NCBI GenBank assembly: GCA_016302195.1 | Contig: JAEDOA010000003.1 | Location: 1 to 40,769 of the forward strand | Source of the DNA: Erysipelotrichaceae bacterium | Lineage (GTDB): Bacteria > Bacillota_I > Bacilli_A > Erysipelotrichales > Erysipelotrichaceae | Length of the DNA: 40,769 bases | Direction of reading: 5' to 3' | Part shown: positions 16,503-25,796 of the stretch, one piece after another | Numbering within the stretch: the first letter of the stretch is position 1 | Layout: the number at the start of each line of letters is the position of its first letter | Program-made: the position numbers and the translations under genes | The notes under the pieces: generated by a model | What the model was told of the DNA's origin: nothing | What the model saw: only the letters and a program-made list of their open reading frames with translations | Databases searched by the model: none

Positions 16503-17182
16503 CACTTATACTTTCACTACTAATGTTCTGCGGTTGCAGTAGACAGATTACTATCAACTTTATGGTAAAAGATCAGATTGCCTTTTCTGTAACCGGGAAA
16601 AGTCCGATTATATTAAATGAGCAAAACTTTCAAATTGATGATGAAATGATAAATTTATACGATTGGATAGATGAGAAGGGAACACCTATTGATTTTAGCC
16701 AGCCCTTTAAAAAGGATACCACTATTTATAGTAATGCCACTTTTAATTATTATATTTATTTCCAAGCAAATGGCCAAAATTACGACACTAAAATAGTAGA
16801 AGAGGGAAAACCCATTGTCCAACCTGAAAGAATCCCTACTATTGATGGTTTTATCTTTACTGGCTGGAAAGACAGTGATGGTAATCTTTTAGATGAGAAT
16901 ACAGTTTGCTCAAAAGACACCACTTACATTGCCCAATATAAGGAAACTGTTGAAAAAATCATAATTGTCAATGATGTAATTGAATTTGATTCTGCCGATT
17001 CGAATTGGCAGAGAGCTGGTGTTACTCATAATATGGGTTACCCTCTGACATTTACTCCATCCAACCCTGAAGTAGCAACTTATTATGATACCCATATATT
17101 CCCTCATTCAACTGGAACTTGTGTATTTACAATCACATCTGAATCAGGGATTGTAAAGTACTTAACTGTAATTGTGCATTGA
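16487..17182 (+). CDS. lipoprotein with InlB-type (Listeria-Bacteroides) repeats
   Basis: The 231-residue product has a short signal peptide ending LLMFCGC, with the lipidated Cys at about 17. Residues about 75-145 match the InlB B-repeat (Flg_new) pattern: YYIYFQANGQNYDTKIV, then GKPIVQPERIPTIDGFIFTGWKD and a DTTYIAQY end. The preceding part (about 22-75) has the same spacing (DEKGTPIDFSQPFKKDTTIY) and is probably a second, degenerate copy. The rest is a beta-rich C-terminal domain. It is likely an exposed cell-envelope protein. Its strong AAGGAGG site lies inside the 3' end of the pseudouridine synthase gene. Confidence 0.88.
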   Translation: MRKILTLILSLLMFCGCSRQITINFMVKDQIAFSVTGKSPIILNEQNFQIDDEMINLYDWIDEKGTPIDFSQPFKKDTTIYSNATFNYYIYFQANGQNYDTKIVEEGKPIVQPERIPTIDGFIFTGWKDSDGNLLDENTVCSKDTTYIAQYKETVEKIIIVNDVIEFDSADSNWQRAGVTHNMGYPLTFTPSNPEVATYYDTHIFPHSTGTCVFTITSESGIVKYLTVIVH

Positions 17183-17248
17183 TATCGCAAATTTTATCTG
17201 CAGTTTGTTTTTGCGAAAACAACTCGTAGTTACACTGGAAAATTTATT

Positions 17249-17299
17249 ACCTGTACATTTTAGATTTACTATTAGGTCCTAAAAATACAGGTTTTTTTC
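17249..17299 (+). terminator. rho-independent terminator of the plus-strand pair
   Basis: Arms ACCTGTA (17249-17255) and TACAGGT (17286-17292) are extended by TTTTAG/CTAAAA across a small bulge. On the plus strand they are followed by seven Ts. This ends the rluA-lipoprotein unit. Confidence 0.75.
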
Positions 17300-17320
17300 T
17301 GAAATATAATTAACCATAAC

Positions 17321-17360
17321 AAAAACAGACAGGCTGTAAAATGCAGCTATGTCTGTTTTT
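17321..17360 (-). terminator. two-way terminator after glgA
   Basis: Arms AAAAACAGACA (17321-17331) and TGTCTGTTTTT (17350-17360) are perfect, with an inner GCTG/CAGC stem. There are T-runs on both strands, so it can stop glg transcripts on the minus strand and back up the plus-strand terminator. Confidence 0.85.
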
Positions 17361-17371
17361 AATTGTATTAA

Positions 17372-18796
17372 CTACTTCGATATTTCTTCGAATAATTCAA
17401 TATACTTCTTTGCTGAATTGTCCCAGCTGACATCACAACTCATCGCGTTTTTCATCAACAATTTCCACTCTGGTTTCTTATAATAATAGATGTACATCGC
17501 ATATTTCAAAACATTTAACAAATCATTTCCAGTAAAATGCTTAAATGAGAAACCATCACCTGTATGCTGATATTCGTTATAAGGATGAACTGTATCCTTT
17601 AAACCACCGACTTCTCTTACTAAAGGTAAGGTGCCGTATCTTTGAGCGATAAGTTGAGAAATACCACAAGGTTCAAACAATGACGGCATTAATAACACAT
17701 CAACACCAGCATATACCTGATGTGATAATGCCTCATTATAACCGCAATAGAATACTGCTCGATGTGGATATGTATGTTCAATCTGTTTAAACTGACTTTC
17801 TATATAACCATCCCCAGTTCCCAAGATAATGAGTTGGATATCCTGATTCATTATTTCAGATAGTTTTTCTAATATGATACTAACTCCTTTTTGCCAGGTT
17901 AGTCTTGAAACCATACCAACCAATAATACATCACCACTGACTCTTAGACCCAGTTGTTTTTGAAGCTGCTTTTTGCACTTTTTCTTTCCTGATAATCTCT
18001 TTATATTGTAATTTTCAATGATGTTTTTATCAGTTTCCGGATTCCACATGTCAATATCTATACCATTTACTATTCCAGATAAATCATTTTTACGGCTGAG
18101 CAATACTTTATCCATTCTTTCAGAATACTCTTCTGTCAAGATTTCCTGAGAATAACTCTGCGATACTGTGGTAACTTTATCAGCATATATTATGCCGGCT
18201 TTCATAAAGCTTATTCCATTGTCAAATTTTATATCACCATTTTTAAAATACTTACGATCCAAATTGAAATAATCAAGCATTGTATCTGGGAAATTACCCT
18301 GGAACAATAAATTGTGAATCGTATATATCGTTTTTATACCATTACGATATTTGTCACGATATTCTTTCTTTAACATAATAGGAATCATGCCTGTATGCCA
18401 GTCATTGCATAACAGAATGTTGTATTTGATATCAATATTTGTTAATAATTCACATACTGCCTTACAGAAGAAAGCGAATCTTTCACCATCGTCAACATAC
18501 CCATACATTTCATCACGATAGAAATATTTGTCATTACCGATAAAATAGTAATCGACGCCATCATGTTTCTGATAATACAAATCGCAGCTTGTGTTGATTA
18601 ATCCAGATTGCACATTAAACTGTTTCAAATGCTCTAGTTGATATTTGTCTTTAATCTTTTTATACAAAGGTAATACCACATCGCTTTGATAACCATGCTT
18701 TTGAATTGCTTGCGGTAAAGAACCGATTACATCTGCTAAACCACCTGACTTAATATATGGTAGTCCTTCAGAAGCAACAAATAGTATTTTTTTCAT
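17372..18796 (-). CDS. glgA: glycogen synthase (ADP-glucose, GT5)
   Basis: The enzyme transfers glucose from ADP-glucose to the non-reducing end of glycogen. It has 474 residues. The N-terminal Rossmann domain has the ADP-glucose-binding KSGGLADVIGSLP (16-28). The C-terminal domain has SRLTWQKG, the acceptor/nucleotide site EPCGISQLIAQRYG and VREVGGLKDTV. The start overlaps the glgD stop by one base (TAATG), which indicates translational coupling. It is the last gene of the glgC-glgD-glgA unit. Confidence 0.97.
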   Translation of the reverse strand: MKKILFVASEGLPYIKSGGLADVIGSLPQAIQKHGYQSDVVLPLYKKIKDKYQLEHLKQFNVQSGLINTSCDLYYQKHDGVDYYFIGNDKYFYRDEMYGYVDDGERFAFFCKAVCELLTNIDIKYNILLCNDWHTGMIPIMLKKEYRDKYRNGIKTIYTIHNLLFQGNFPDTMLDYFNLDRKYFKNGDIKFDNGISFMKAGIIYADKVTTVSQSYSQEILTEEYSERMDKVLLSRKNDLSGIVNGIDIDMWNPETDKNIIENYNIKRLSGKKKCKKQLQKQLGLRVSGDVLLVGMVSRLTWQKGVSIILEKLSEIMNQDIQLIILGTGDGYIESQFKQIEHTYPHRAVFYCGYNEALSHQVYAGVDVLLMPSLFEPCGISQLIAQRYGTLPLVREVGGLKDTVHPYNEYQHTGDGFSFKHFTGNDLLNVLKYAMYIYYYKKPEWKLLMKNAMSCDVSWDNSAKKYIELFEEISK

Positions 18797-19911
18797 TATA
18801 CAGTATCCCTTCTTTTGACATATAATATATTGTTTTTGTCTCCATTGATTGTATTAACAGTCTTCACAGTTGCTCTTTTATCAACTACTGTATAACTAAT
18901 CTGACTATTTTCGCCAATTACCGCAAATGGTAGGATGATACTGTTTTTAATTTTAACATTAGGTTTAATCTTTACACATCTTCCAATAATACAATTTTCA
19001 AGTTCACCTTGGATAACACAACCATTGGCGATAATGCTGTTTTTAACCTTAGCTTTTTTAGAATAGAAAGCAGGAACTGAGTCATTTGTCTTTGTATAAA
19101 TTGGCCATTGCTCATCAATTATTTGACTTGCCTTGTTTTGATCAATTAGTTCCATGCTTGTATCAAAATAATTCTTCAAAGAATTAATACAAGCTAAATA
19201 GCCTTCATACTTATATGGCAAAACGTTAAATTTTGTAACATTATCTTCAATTAATGACATTAATGAATAAATTGAACTTGTTTCAATAGCGTAATCCAGT
19301 AATTTAAGCAATATCTGTTTTGTCATAACATAGTTTTCCATAAAGACGTTATTGCATTCTTTACTTCCACCTCTAATACGTCTCATTCCCTTAATGTTGC
19401 CATCATCTATAATCAGTTCACGACAACCCAAGAATCTCTCTGATTCATTCTTTATTTCTTTATAAACAAGAGCGATGTCTTTTTCTGTTTCCTTTAACTG
19501 CTTAATAACCTGTTGATAGTCTATTCTGCATATCATATAGCTAGGAGCAATAACCACATAATCCGCTTTGGTTTCTTCGATACTTGCTCTATATTGACTT
19601 AATAAAGCGATATCAGTGAAATATAGCTTATTAATGATTGGGTGGTCAGAATATAAAATGTCTAATGATCCTGTTTTTGAGTTAATGTTGTATTGTGTAC
19701 CACCACCGATATGTTCAATTAAGGAACGTGGTTTTTCCTTTGTTAGTACCTTTATCTGATTAATCTTAGAATTAACTAGATTACTTAAAACAAAGTCAAT
19801 AACGCGATACCTTCCTAAAAAAGATATTGCTGGAATTGTTCTAAATTCTGATAAGCCCTCAACAATAACATCATCATTTTCAAAATTAACGATACCTAAA
19901 ATATTTGCCAT
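18796..19911 (-). CDS. glgD: glucose-1-phosphate adenylyltransferase regulatory subunit
   Basis: GlgD is the Firmicute partner of GlgC in heteromeric ADP-glucose pyrophosphorylase. The nucleotidyltransferase domain is degenerate: where GlgC has GGRGTRL it reads NFENDDVIVEGLSEFRTIPAISFLGRYR. It keeps YRVIDFVLSNLVNS and a C-terminal left-handed beta-helix (about 285-371). At 371 residues it has normal GlgD length. In characterised Gram-positive pairs GlgD has little activity alone and raises the activity of GlgC. It starts one base after the glgC stop. Confidence 0.95.
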   Translation of the reverse strand: MANILGIVNFENDDVIVEGLSEFRTIPAISFLGRYRVIDFVLSNLVNSKINQIKVLTKEKPRSLIEHIGGGTQYNINSKTGSLDILYSDHPIINKLYFTDIALLSQYRASIEETKADYVVIAPSYMICRIDYQQVIKQLKETEKDIALVYKEIKNESERFLGCRELIIDDGNIKGMRRIRGGSKECNNVFMENYVMTKQILLKLLDYAIETSSIYSLMSLIEDNVTKFNVLPYKYEGYLACINSLKNYFDTSMELIDQNKASQIIDEQWPIYTKTNDSVPAFYSKKAKVKNSIIANGCVIQGELENCIIGRCVKIKPNVKIKNSIILPFAVIGENSQISYTVVDKRATVKTVNTINGDKNNILYVKRRDTV

Positions 19912-19912
19912 A

Positions 19913-21031
19913 TTATTTACCCTCCAATGATGCTACTAACTCAACTTCTTCTTTATTGCCTAATTCCATATTCTCTTTGATAGTCAACCCTTCAGCGACA
20001 ATACACTTATTCACTACTGCCCCTTTACATACTTTTACATTAGGCATAATAACTGAATCTATAACAGTAGCTCCCTCTTCAATGTTAACATCTCTAAATA
20101 GGACGCTATTTGTCACTGTTCCATTAATTACACAGCCCTGATTAATGTAACAACTCTTAATCTTAGCAGTCTTGCCAATAAACTGTGGGCTGGTTGGTAC
20201 ATCTTCAGTAAATATTTTCCAAGTTTCATCGCCTAAGTTTAAAGGATTCTCTTCAACTAATAAATCCATGTTGGCCTGCCATAAAGAATCAATTGTCCCT
20301 ACATCCTTCCAATATCCGCTGAATGGATAAGCGAATATTTTCTTTCCTTCATCTAGTAATGTTGGAATAATATTCTTGCCAAAGTCATGACTAGTATCTA
20401 GTTCAGCATCTTCAATTAGAGCTTTCTTTAAAACATCATAATTAAAAATATAAATACCCATACTTGCCAAATTGCTCTTTGGATTTTTAGGTTTTTCTTC
20501 AAATTGATAAACCTGCTTATTTTCATGAGCGTTCATTATTCCAAAACGTCTTGCTTCTTCTAAAGTAACAGTCAAGGCTGCTACGGTAACATCTGCACCA
20601 TTCTCTTTGTGGAAATTCAACATTTTTTCATAATTCATCTTATAAATGTGATCTCCTGACAAAATCAGAACATATTCTGGATTATATTGATCCATAAAAT
20701 CGATGTTTTGATAAATAGCATCGGCTGTACCACGATATAAGCCAAAGCCAGTGCTTTTTTCTCTTGGTGATAAAACAAAAGTACCGCTATTATGACCTTC
20801 TAAACCCCAAACCGCCCCTTGAGAGACGTAAGAGTTTAATAAAATTGATTCATACTGGGTCAAAATACCAACATAACTGATATTTGAATTGGCACAGTTG
20901 CTCAATGGGAAGTCAATAATACGATACTTTCCTCCATAGTATACAGCTGGTTTGGCAGACTTGTTTGTCAATTCGTGAAGTCTTGTACCTCTACCACCTG
21001 CAAGAATCATTGCTAACATCTCGGTTTTCAT
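19913..21031 (-). CDS. glgC: glucose-1-phosphate adenylyltransferase catalytic subunit
   Basis: The enzyme makes ADP-glucose from ATP and glucose-1-phosphate, the committed step of glycogen synthesis. Visible are the nucleotide-binding AGGRGTRLHELT, KPAVYYGGKYRIIDFPLSN, GLYRGTADAIYQN, the metal/substrate LSGDHIYKMNY, EEKPKNPKS and SGYWKDVGTIDS. A C-terminal left-handed beta-helix begins near residue 280. A longer frame from GTG 21040 exists. I prefer ATG at 21031 (372 residues) because AGGTGGGG sits just upstream of it. A promoter with a cre-like site lies about 40 bases upstream. Confidence 0.96.
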   Translation of the reverse strand: MKTEMLAMILAGGRGTRLHELTNKSAKPAVYYGGKYRIIDFPLSNCANSNISYVGILTQYESILLNSYVSQGAVWGLEGHNSGTFVLSPREKSTGFGLYRGTADAIYQNIDFMDQYNPEYVLILSGDHIYKMNYEKMLNFHKENGADVTVAALTVTLEEARRFGIMNAHENKQVYQFEEKPKNPKSNLASMGIYIFNYDVLKKALIEDAELDTSHDFGKNIIPTLLDEGKKIFAYPFSGYWKDVGTIDSLWQANMDLLVEENPLNLGDETWKIFTEDVPTSPQFIGKTAKIKSCYINQGCVINGTVTNSVLFRDVNIEEGATVIDSVIMPNVKVCKGAVVNKCIVAEGLTIKENMELGNKEEVELVASLEGK

Positions 21032-21057
21032 ATTCCCCACCTACCTAAATTATAATC

Positions 21058-21099
21058 AACCGTTTTTTATATTATAACACTGAAAACGGTTACACTCAA
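21058..21099 (-). promoter_or_regulatory. glgC promoter with CcpA (cre) site and dyad
   Basis: On the minus strand TTGAGT (21099-21094), 17 bases, then TATAAT (21076-21071). The spacer contains TGTAACCGTTTTCA (21094-21081), which matches the published cre consensus TGWAANCGNTNWCA at every position. AACCGTTTT and AAAACGGTT (21058-21066 and 21083-21091) also form a 9-bp dyad around the -10 box. CcpA binding there should repress glgCDA when preferred sugar is abundant. That direction is inferred from the position. Confidence 0.65.
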
Positions 21100-21146
21100 C
21101 CATTAACAGTGTCAAATTGATATAAAGATAGTTAGAAAATGTGCTA

Positions 21147-23198
21147 TCACTCTAAAGGATACTTAGCAGAGCCATCTTTGTTAAAGACATAACTGTAATA
21201 GTCATAATCCAATATAGCTAGTGAATATTTCCTTGATAAATCGAGTTTTCCGTTAATTTTTTGAACATAATCTTCAATTTCATCATCATTTAGTGTACAA
21301 TTATCACTTTTTACAAAGCTCTTTGAAGCAGAATAATATGTTCCCTGTTCAGTTTTCCAATTGTAGTTTCCTCCAGTAGAAGTCATTGTATTAATAATCG
21401 CTATATGCTCTCCATTCGATAAGATGTCAGAACCGGTAATAAAACGCGAATCAAATTCTATTCCAAATAAGTTAGCTAAAGTAGGAACTATATCATATGG
21501 ACCACAATACTGTTGTACTTCAATTGGATTTTCCATCGAACTACAATACAAAATAAAGCTGTTTTTGTATAGTTCTAAATTGTCCCTTATATTATTAATA
21601 TCTAGATTATATAGTTCTGCCAAACCAGCATCAGTCATACCATAAGGATAATGGTCAGCACACATCGCAAATACTGTATCATCCAGTTTTCCAGCTTCAT
21701 CTAGTTTTTCGACTAAATAAGTCAAAGCCTTTTCTACTTCCAATTGAGTGGCTATATATGGCTTTACCTCATTAGAATAAGGTAAATTCTCAACCTCAGA
21801 GCGGTGATAAGAAGCCATGCTATTGCCGATATAGGTGTAATTCATATGCCCTGAAACAGTCATGTAGTAAACATGGAATGGTTCATCTGCATTAATATAA
21901 TCATTTATTGAGCTTTTCATCATTTCATAATCTGAATTTGGCCAACAGTAGTAATCCAAAACAAGTCCGTTACCAATTCCTTTATATGTAGGATAGCCAA
22001 AATTTGGATGGGCTAAATCTCTACTATAGTAATCATAAGTATGATTATGATAAGCAAATGTTGTATAACCAGAATTCATAAATAAATTTCCCATGGCTGA
22101 ATAGGTTAAGGTGTTGGCACTTTTTGCAATACAAGAAGCATTTGAATAGAAATTACCTGTCATATTACAATACTCGCCAGAAGCAGTTGAACCTCCCCAT
22201 AAAGGATTATAAAAGTTTTCGAAAATAAAACCTTCAGTTGCCATTTTATACAAAGTTGGGGTTAACTCTGGGTCAATCACTTTATCAGAGAAACCCTCTA
22301 AAGTTAAAAAGATTAAATTTTTACCTTCAAACATGGCCGTATATTCATTCAACTCAGTTGCCTCTTTACTTTGAAAATACTGGTGCATAGACTTTATTGT
22401 AGCATCACTGGTATTCTCTATCATTTTTTCAAAGTCAATATAAATGATGTTTTTTTCAACAAGCTTTTCAACGCTAGATGTAAAATCTGTTTTGCCTTGA
22501 ATAGAATTATCTATTACCTGATTATCTCCACCAAAACTTTCCTGGCTAGGAAAGATAGTCTGCTGTAGATCAATTAATGATGATGTTATTATTCCATAGT
22601 GCTTATACACACTGCTGGTATCATCTTTAAAATGACTAACTATTCTATTGTTATCGGTATAATTCATATTATATATAAGGAAGAAAGACAAAGCTAAAGA
22701 CACAGCAAAGGAAATCAGTTTATTTATCCAACCTGTTTGTATTTTTTTATGGCCTATCAAAAAACAAACCAAAATAGCTGGTAATAATGAAGTCAAAACT
22801 TTATACCAGTTGGCTATTATTCCATCAATTGCCTCCCTATAAAACTGAGTTACATCATTTGCTAAACCTATTGTTTGCCAAATAAAAAAGGAGTGAAATA
22901 TTGAGTAATAAATTAGTACGACTGAATAATAAATGCCCAATATTAACAATAATACTACCGCAACAATCTTTTGAGCTACTCTAGGCATAAATGATAAAAT
23001 TACATTTATTATTAGACCAAAAGATATAGCTGTGATAGCAGAAAAAATCCATCCATAATTTAAATTAAAGCCAAATAAGTAATAATAACCTATTAACTCC
23101 ATAAATAGCAGTAAAAATGGTAAAATCCACCATCCATGACTGTGATTTACTTTTTCATCTAGCATATAAACTAATCTATTATTGCGACGTTTCTTCAT
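21147..23198 (-). CDS. LTA synthase-like membrane sulfatase-fold enzyme
   Basis: The 683-residue protein has about five N-terminal membrane helices (residues about 20-185) and a large external alkaline-phosphatase/sulfatase domain, the architecture of LtaS-type polyglycerolphosphate polymerases and phosphoglycerol transferases. Likely metal and nucleophile residues are visible: Glu in IFLTLEGFSD, Thr in GGSTASGEY, His in SGHMNY, and Asp-His in CADHYPYG. The order fits LtaS, although the nucleophile motif differs from the usual GKTSDSE. It may make or modify a teichoic-acid-like polymer. It overlaps the preceding lipoprotein gene by four bases. Confidence 0.88.
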   Translation of the reverse strand: MKKRRNNRLVYMLDEKVNHSHGWWILPFLLLFMELIGYYYLFGFNLNYGWIFSAITAISFGLIINVILSFMPRVAQKIVAVVLLLILGIYYSVVLIYYSIFHSFFIWQTIGLANDVTQFYREAIDGIIANWYKVLTSLLPAILVCFLIGHKKIQTGWINKLISFAVSLALSFFLIYNMNYTDNNRIVSHFKDDTSSVYKHYGIITSSLIDLQQTIFPSQESFGGDNQVIDNSIQGKTDFTSSVEKLVEKNIIYIDFEKMIENTSDATIKSMHQYFQSKEATELNEYTAMFEGKNLIFLTLEGFSDKVIDPELTPTLYKMATEGFIFENFYNPLWGGSTASGEYCNMTGNFYSNASCIAKSANTLTYSAMGNLFMNSGYTTFAYHNHTYDYYSRDLAHPNFGYPTYKGIGNGLVLDYYCWPNSDYEMMKSSINDYINADEPFHVYYMTVSGHMNYTYIGNSMASYHRSEVENLPYSNEVKPYIATQLEVEKALTYLVEKLDEAGKLDDTVFAMCADHYPYGMTDAGLAELYNLDINNIRDNLELYKNSFILYCSSMENPIEVQQYCGPYDIVPTLANLFGIEFDSRFITGSDILSNGEHIAIINTMTSTGGNYNWKTEQGTYYSASKSFVKSDNCTLNDDEIEDYVQKINGKLDLSRKYSLAILDYDYYSYVFNKDGSAKYPLE

Positions 23199-23917
23199 TG
23201 GCCTACTCCCATTCTGTGCATAACAAAATTATCCGCATCATAATACTGATACAAATAGTCTGACTCATAGTAATTAACATCACTATTTCTTACCCCAATA
23301 ACAAACCCATCGTAATTCTCTGGAAGTAATACATTTACCACAACTGTTGTAACGATTCGATATTCCCCAGATCTTTTTTCCCATTGATTATTTTTGATTG
23401 TGATATCTAATTTGCAATTCTGATAATCATTGCCATAATAATTTACAGTAAATGTGTTAATCTTGTTATCCTTATCATATTGATAAGTATCTTTAAACTT
23501 AACATCATCATAGTAATCGGCTAAAAAAACGTTATAATTTGCTCCATATTCCTGGGCATTATCATCAAAGAAGACAAGCTCCATTTCCAAATGATTCCAA
23601 ATATAGCCTTTTTCACTATTGTGACTGTCATCTTGCTGGTATTGATAATAGTTTTTAAATTCAACTGTCGCCTCGGTTTGAACTGATTGCTGCTGATTTG
23701 CATCTACGATTGTAGTAAACTGTTCTATCTCGTTAAGCGAAATAAAGTTATCGATGTGATGCTTAACAAAATCAGGGGTTAATACATCTCCCTTTGCTTC
23801 ACCACATATTTTACAAATAGCACTTTGTTGAAAATTTGCCTTTGAATATTCATGAAAATGAACCCCTGAGCATCCTGACAACAGCACAACAATTACAATC
23901 ACAAACAGTTTTTTCAT
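23195..23917 (-). CDS. lipoprotein with CxxC motif, coupled to the LtaS-like gene
   Basis: The 240-residue product has a signal peptide ending VLLSGC, with Cys at about 16. The mature N-terminus has a HFHEY segment and CKICGEAKGD, a possible half zinc-binding knuckle, then a beta-rich domain with many Tyr, Asp and Asn. I do not recognise a named family. It overlaps folC upstream and the LtaS-like gene downstream by four bases each, so it is translationally coupled to both. A role as envelope partner of the LtaS-like enzyme is suggested by position only. Confidence 0.8.
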   Translation of the reverse strand: MKKLFVIVIVVLLSGCSGVHFHEYSKANFQQSAICKICGEAKGDVLTPDFVKHHIDNFISLNEIEQFTTIVDANQQQSVQTEATVEFKNYYQYQQDDSHNSEKGYIWNHLEMELVFFDDNAQEYGANYNVFLADYYDDVKFKDTYQYDKDNKINTFTVNYYGNDYQNCKLDITIKNNQWEKRSGEYRIVTTVVVNVLLPENYDGFVIGVRNSDVNYYESDYLYQYYDADNFVMHRMGVGQ

Positions 23918-25134
23918 ACCAATTTCCTATTTAATAAATACTCTCTTGCATCCGAGATAAAATATAAAGATCCAGTTATCACTACTGCTTTACCTGAATT
24001 AATCGCCTTTTCAATTGCTTGTTTATAATCTTCTATCACAACACAATTGGTCCCCTGCGCTAATTTCTGCGCCGTCTGCATTCGGTGATTCTCGAATTCA
24101 GTAACAATAACTTCTCCCTTAGATAATAACATATTTAACATTTTTTGGTATTCCTTATCTTTTAAGGCTGAAAAAACAATTATTAATTTTTTATTAATAT
24201 TATTTAGGCTTTTGCATAATGCCTCAATTCCATTAACATTATGAGCTCCATCAAGAATAATAAGCGGATCAGAGCTAATGACTTCAAATCTGCCCGCCCA
24301 AGTAGTTTTTAATCCTGATACTATTTGATTATCATTTACTTTTATCAGCCCTTTTTGATTTAGAATTTCTATTAATGTAATTGCAGCGGTACTATTTAAT
24401 ATCTGGTAGCTTGCCAATGTTGGAAGATCTATTTTTTTATTGTGATAATCAAAGCTGATATGGTCAGTTATTGTGATATTTTCAGGCTTATCAACAAAAA
24501 CTAAATTAGCATTTTCCTGTTCACATTTTTTTCTAAAGACATCGATAGCCTGCTGTTTTTCCTCAAAAGTAACAACATCAACCCCTTTTTTAATAATACC
24601 TGCTTTTTCGTAAGCAATTTTTTCAATTGAATCGCCCAATATATTCATGTGATCCATCTCTATATTGGTTATCACTTCACCTATTGGAGTTATTACATTG
24701 GTATTATCAAGTCTTCCTCCCATTCCAACTTCATATACTGCGATATCAACGTTGTTATCAAGAAAATAACATACCGAAATAAACATATCGATTTCAAACA
24801 TTGACAACTCATACTGACAAAACAAATCATAATATTTATTTACTGTCTGCAAAAAGTATTCGCCATTAATATTTTCATTATTTATTCTTATTCTATCTAA
24901 GTGGGTTACCAAATGAGGAGAAGTAAAGCTGCCTACCTTATATCCAGCAGTTTGTAAAATAGAGCGAAGATAATTAGTGGTAGAACCTTTACCATTTGTT
25001 CCTGCCACATGTAGGCACTTTAATTTATGTTGAGGATTCCCCATCATCTCCATAAACTGCTGGAATTGCTCAAAACTATGTACTTTACGTCTGCTCATGA
25101 CCCAATCTAGAGCTTGTTGTAAATTATCTAACAT
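23914..25134 (-). CDS. folC: folylpolyglutamate synthase / dihydrofolate synthase
   Basis: This Mur-ligase-family enzyme adds glutamates to folates (and often glutamate to dihydropteroate) with ATP. Visible are the P-loop HVAGTNGKGSTTNY, the omega-loop FTSPHLVTHLDRIRIN, EVGMGGRLDNTNVI, DHMNILGDSIEKIAYEKAGI with the presumed lysine that is carbamylated, and GAHNVNG. I chose ATG at 25134 (406 residues) rather than the TTG at 25149: the GGAG SD lies in the last ung codons and the ATG follows the ung stop by two bases. It sits inside the glycogen block. Confidence 0.93.
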   Translation of the reverse strand: MLDNLQQALDWVMSRRKVHSFEQFQQFMEMMGNPQHKLKCLHVAGTNGKGSTTNYLRSILQTAGYKVGSFTSPHLVTHLDRIRINNENINGEYFLQTVNKYYDLFCQYELSMFEIDMFISVCYFLDNNVDIAVYEVGMGGRLDNTNVITPIGEVITNIEMDHMNILGDSIEKIAYEKAGIIKKGVDVVTFEEKQQAIDVFRKKCEQENANLVFVDKPENITITDHISFDYHNKKIDLPTLASYQILNSTAAITLIEILNQKGLIKVNDNQIVSGLKTTWAGRFEVISSDPLIILDGAHNVNGIEALCKSLNNINKKLIIVFSALKDKEYQKMLNMLLSKGEVIVTEFENHRMQTAQKLAQGTNCVVIEDYKQAIEKAINSGKAVVITGSLYFISDAREYLLNRKLV

Positions 25135-25136
25135 TT

Positions 25137-25796
25137 TTAATTTCTCCAATCTATTTTTTCCAATCCGTTTTTTGTTAAGTACTGATTAGCCAGCACAAAA
25201 TGATTATTGCCAAAAAAGCCATGATAAGCACTCAAAGGAGATGGATGAGCGGCAGTCAAAACTAAATGACTTTTGTTTTTTAAAAGATTCATCTTGCTTT
25301 TAGCATTGTTTCCCCATAGCATAAAAACCATTGGTTGCTTTTGCTTATCTAAATACTCTATCACATGATCGGTGAAAATCTCCCACCCTTTATCTTTATG
25401 AGAGTTAGGGCAGTCTTTTTTTACGGTCAATACGGTGTTCAATAACAAGACACCCTGTCTGGCCCATTTGATAAGACAACCATTATCACTCATTTTAACA
25501 TGCAGCTGATTGCTGATTTCTTTATATATGTTCTTTAATGAAGCCGGCAAGGCAACGTTTTTATTAACCGAAAAGGCCAAACCCATGGCCTGATTAGGCT
25601 GGTGGTAGGGATCCTGCCCTAAGATAACTACCTTAACTTTATCTAAATCCGTATATAAAAACGCGTTAAAAACATCTGTTTTTTGAGGATATATGATTTC
25701 ATTTTGATATTGTTGCTTTAAAAAGGAAGACAATTCGACGAAATACTTTTGCTTAAATTCGTTGTTTAAGAATTCATCCCAGCTTTTGTTGATCAT
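25137..25796 (-). CDS. ung: uracil-DNA glycosylase, family 1
   Basis: The enzyme removes uracil from DNA to start base-excision repair. Its 219 residues are of normal length. It has the catalytic-aspartate motif GQDPYHQPNQAMGLAFSV, LLNTVLTV, and the minor-groove HPSPLSAYHGFFG, all diagnostic of family 1 UNG. The start overlaps the pulA stop by four bases. Nothing in the protein links it to glycogen, so the operon position is probably incidental. Confidence 0.97.
   Translation of the reverse strand: MINKSWDEFLNNEFKQKYFVELSSFLKQQYQNEIIYPQKTDVFNAFLYTDLDKVKVVILGQDPYHQPNQAMGLAFSVNKNVALPASLKNIYKEISNQLHVKMSDNGCLIKWARQGVLLLNTVLTVKKDCPNSHKDKGWEIFTDHVIEYLDKQKQPMVFMLWGNNAKSKMNLLKNKSHLVLTAAHPSPLSAYHGFFGNNHFVLANQYLTKNGLEKIDWRN

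Noticed and set aside
17185..17216. Weak hairpin TCGCAAA/TTTGCGA after the InlB-repeat lipoprotein
   Set aside because: It has a long loop and no T-run, and a much better terminator follows at 17249-17299.
25135..25149. TTG start giving folC five extra residues
   Set aside because: The ATG at 25134 follows the ung stop by two bases and has GGAG at a usable distance.
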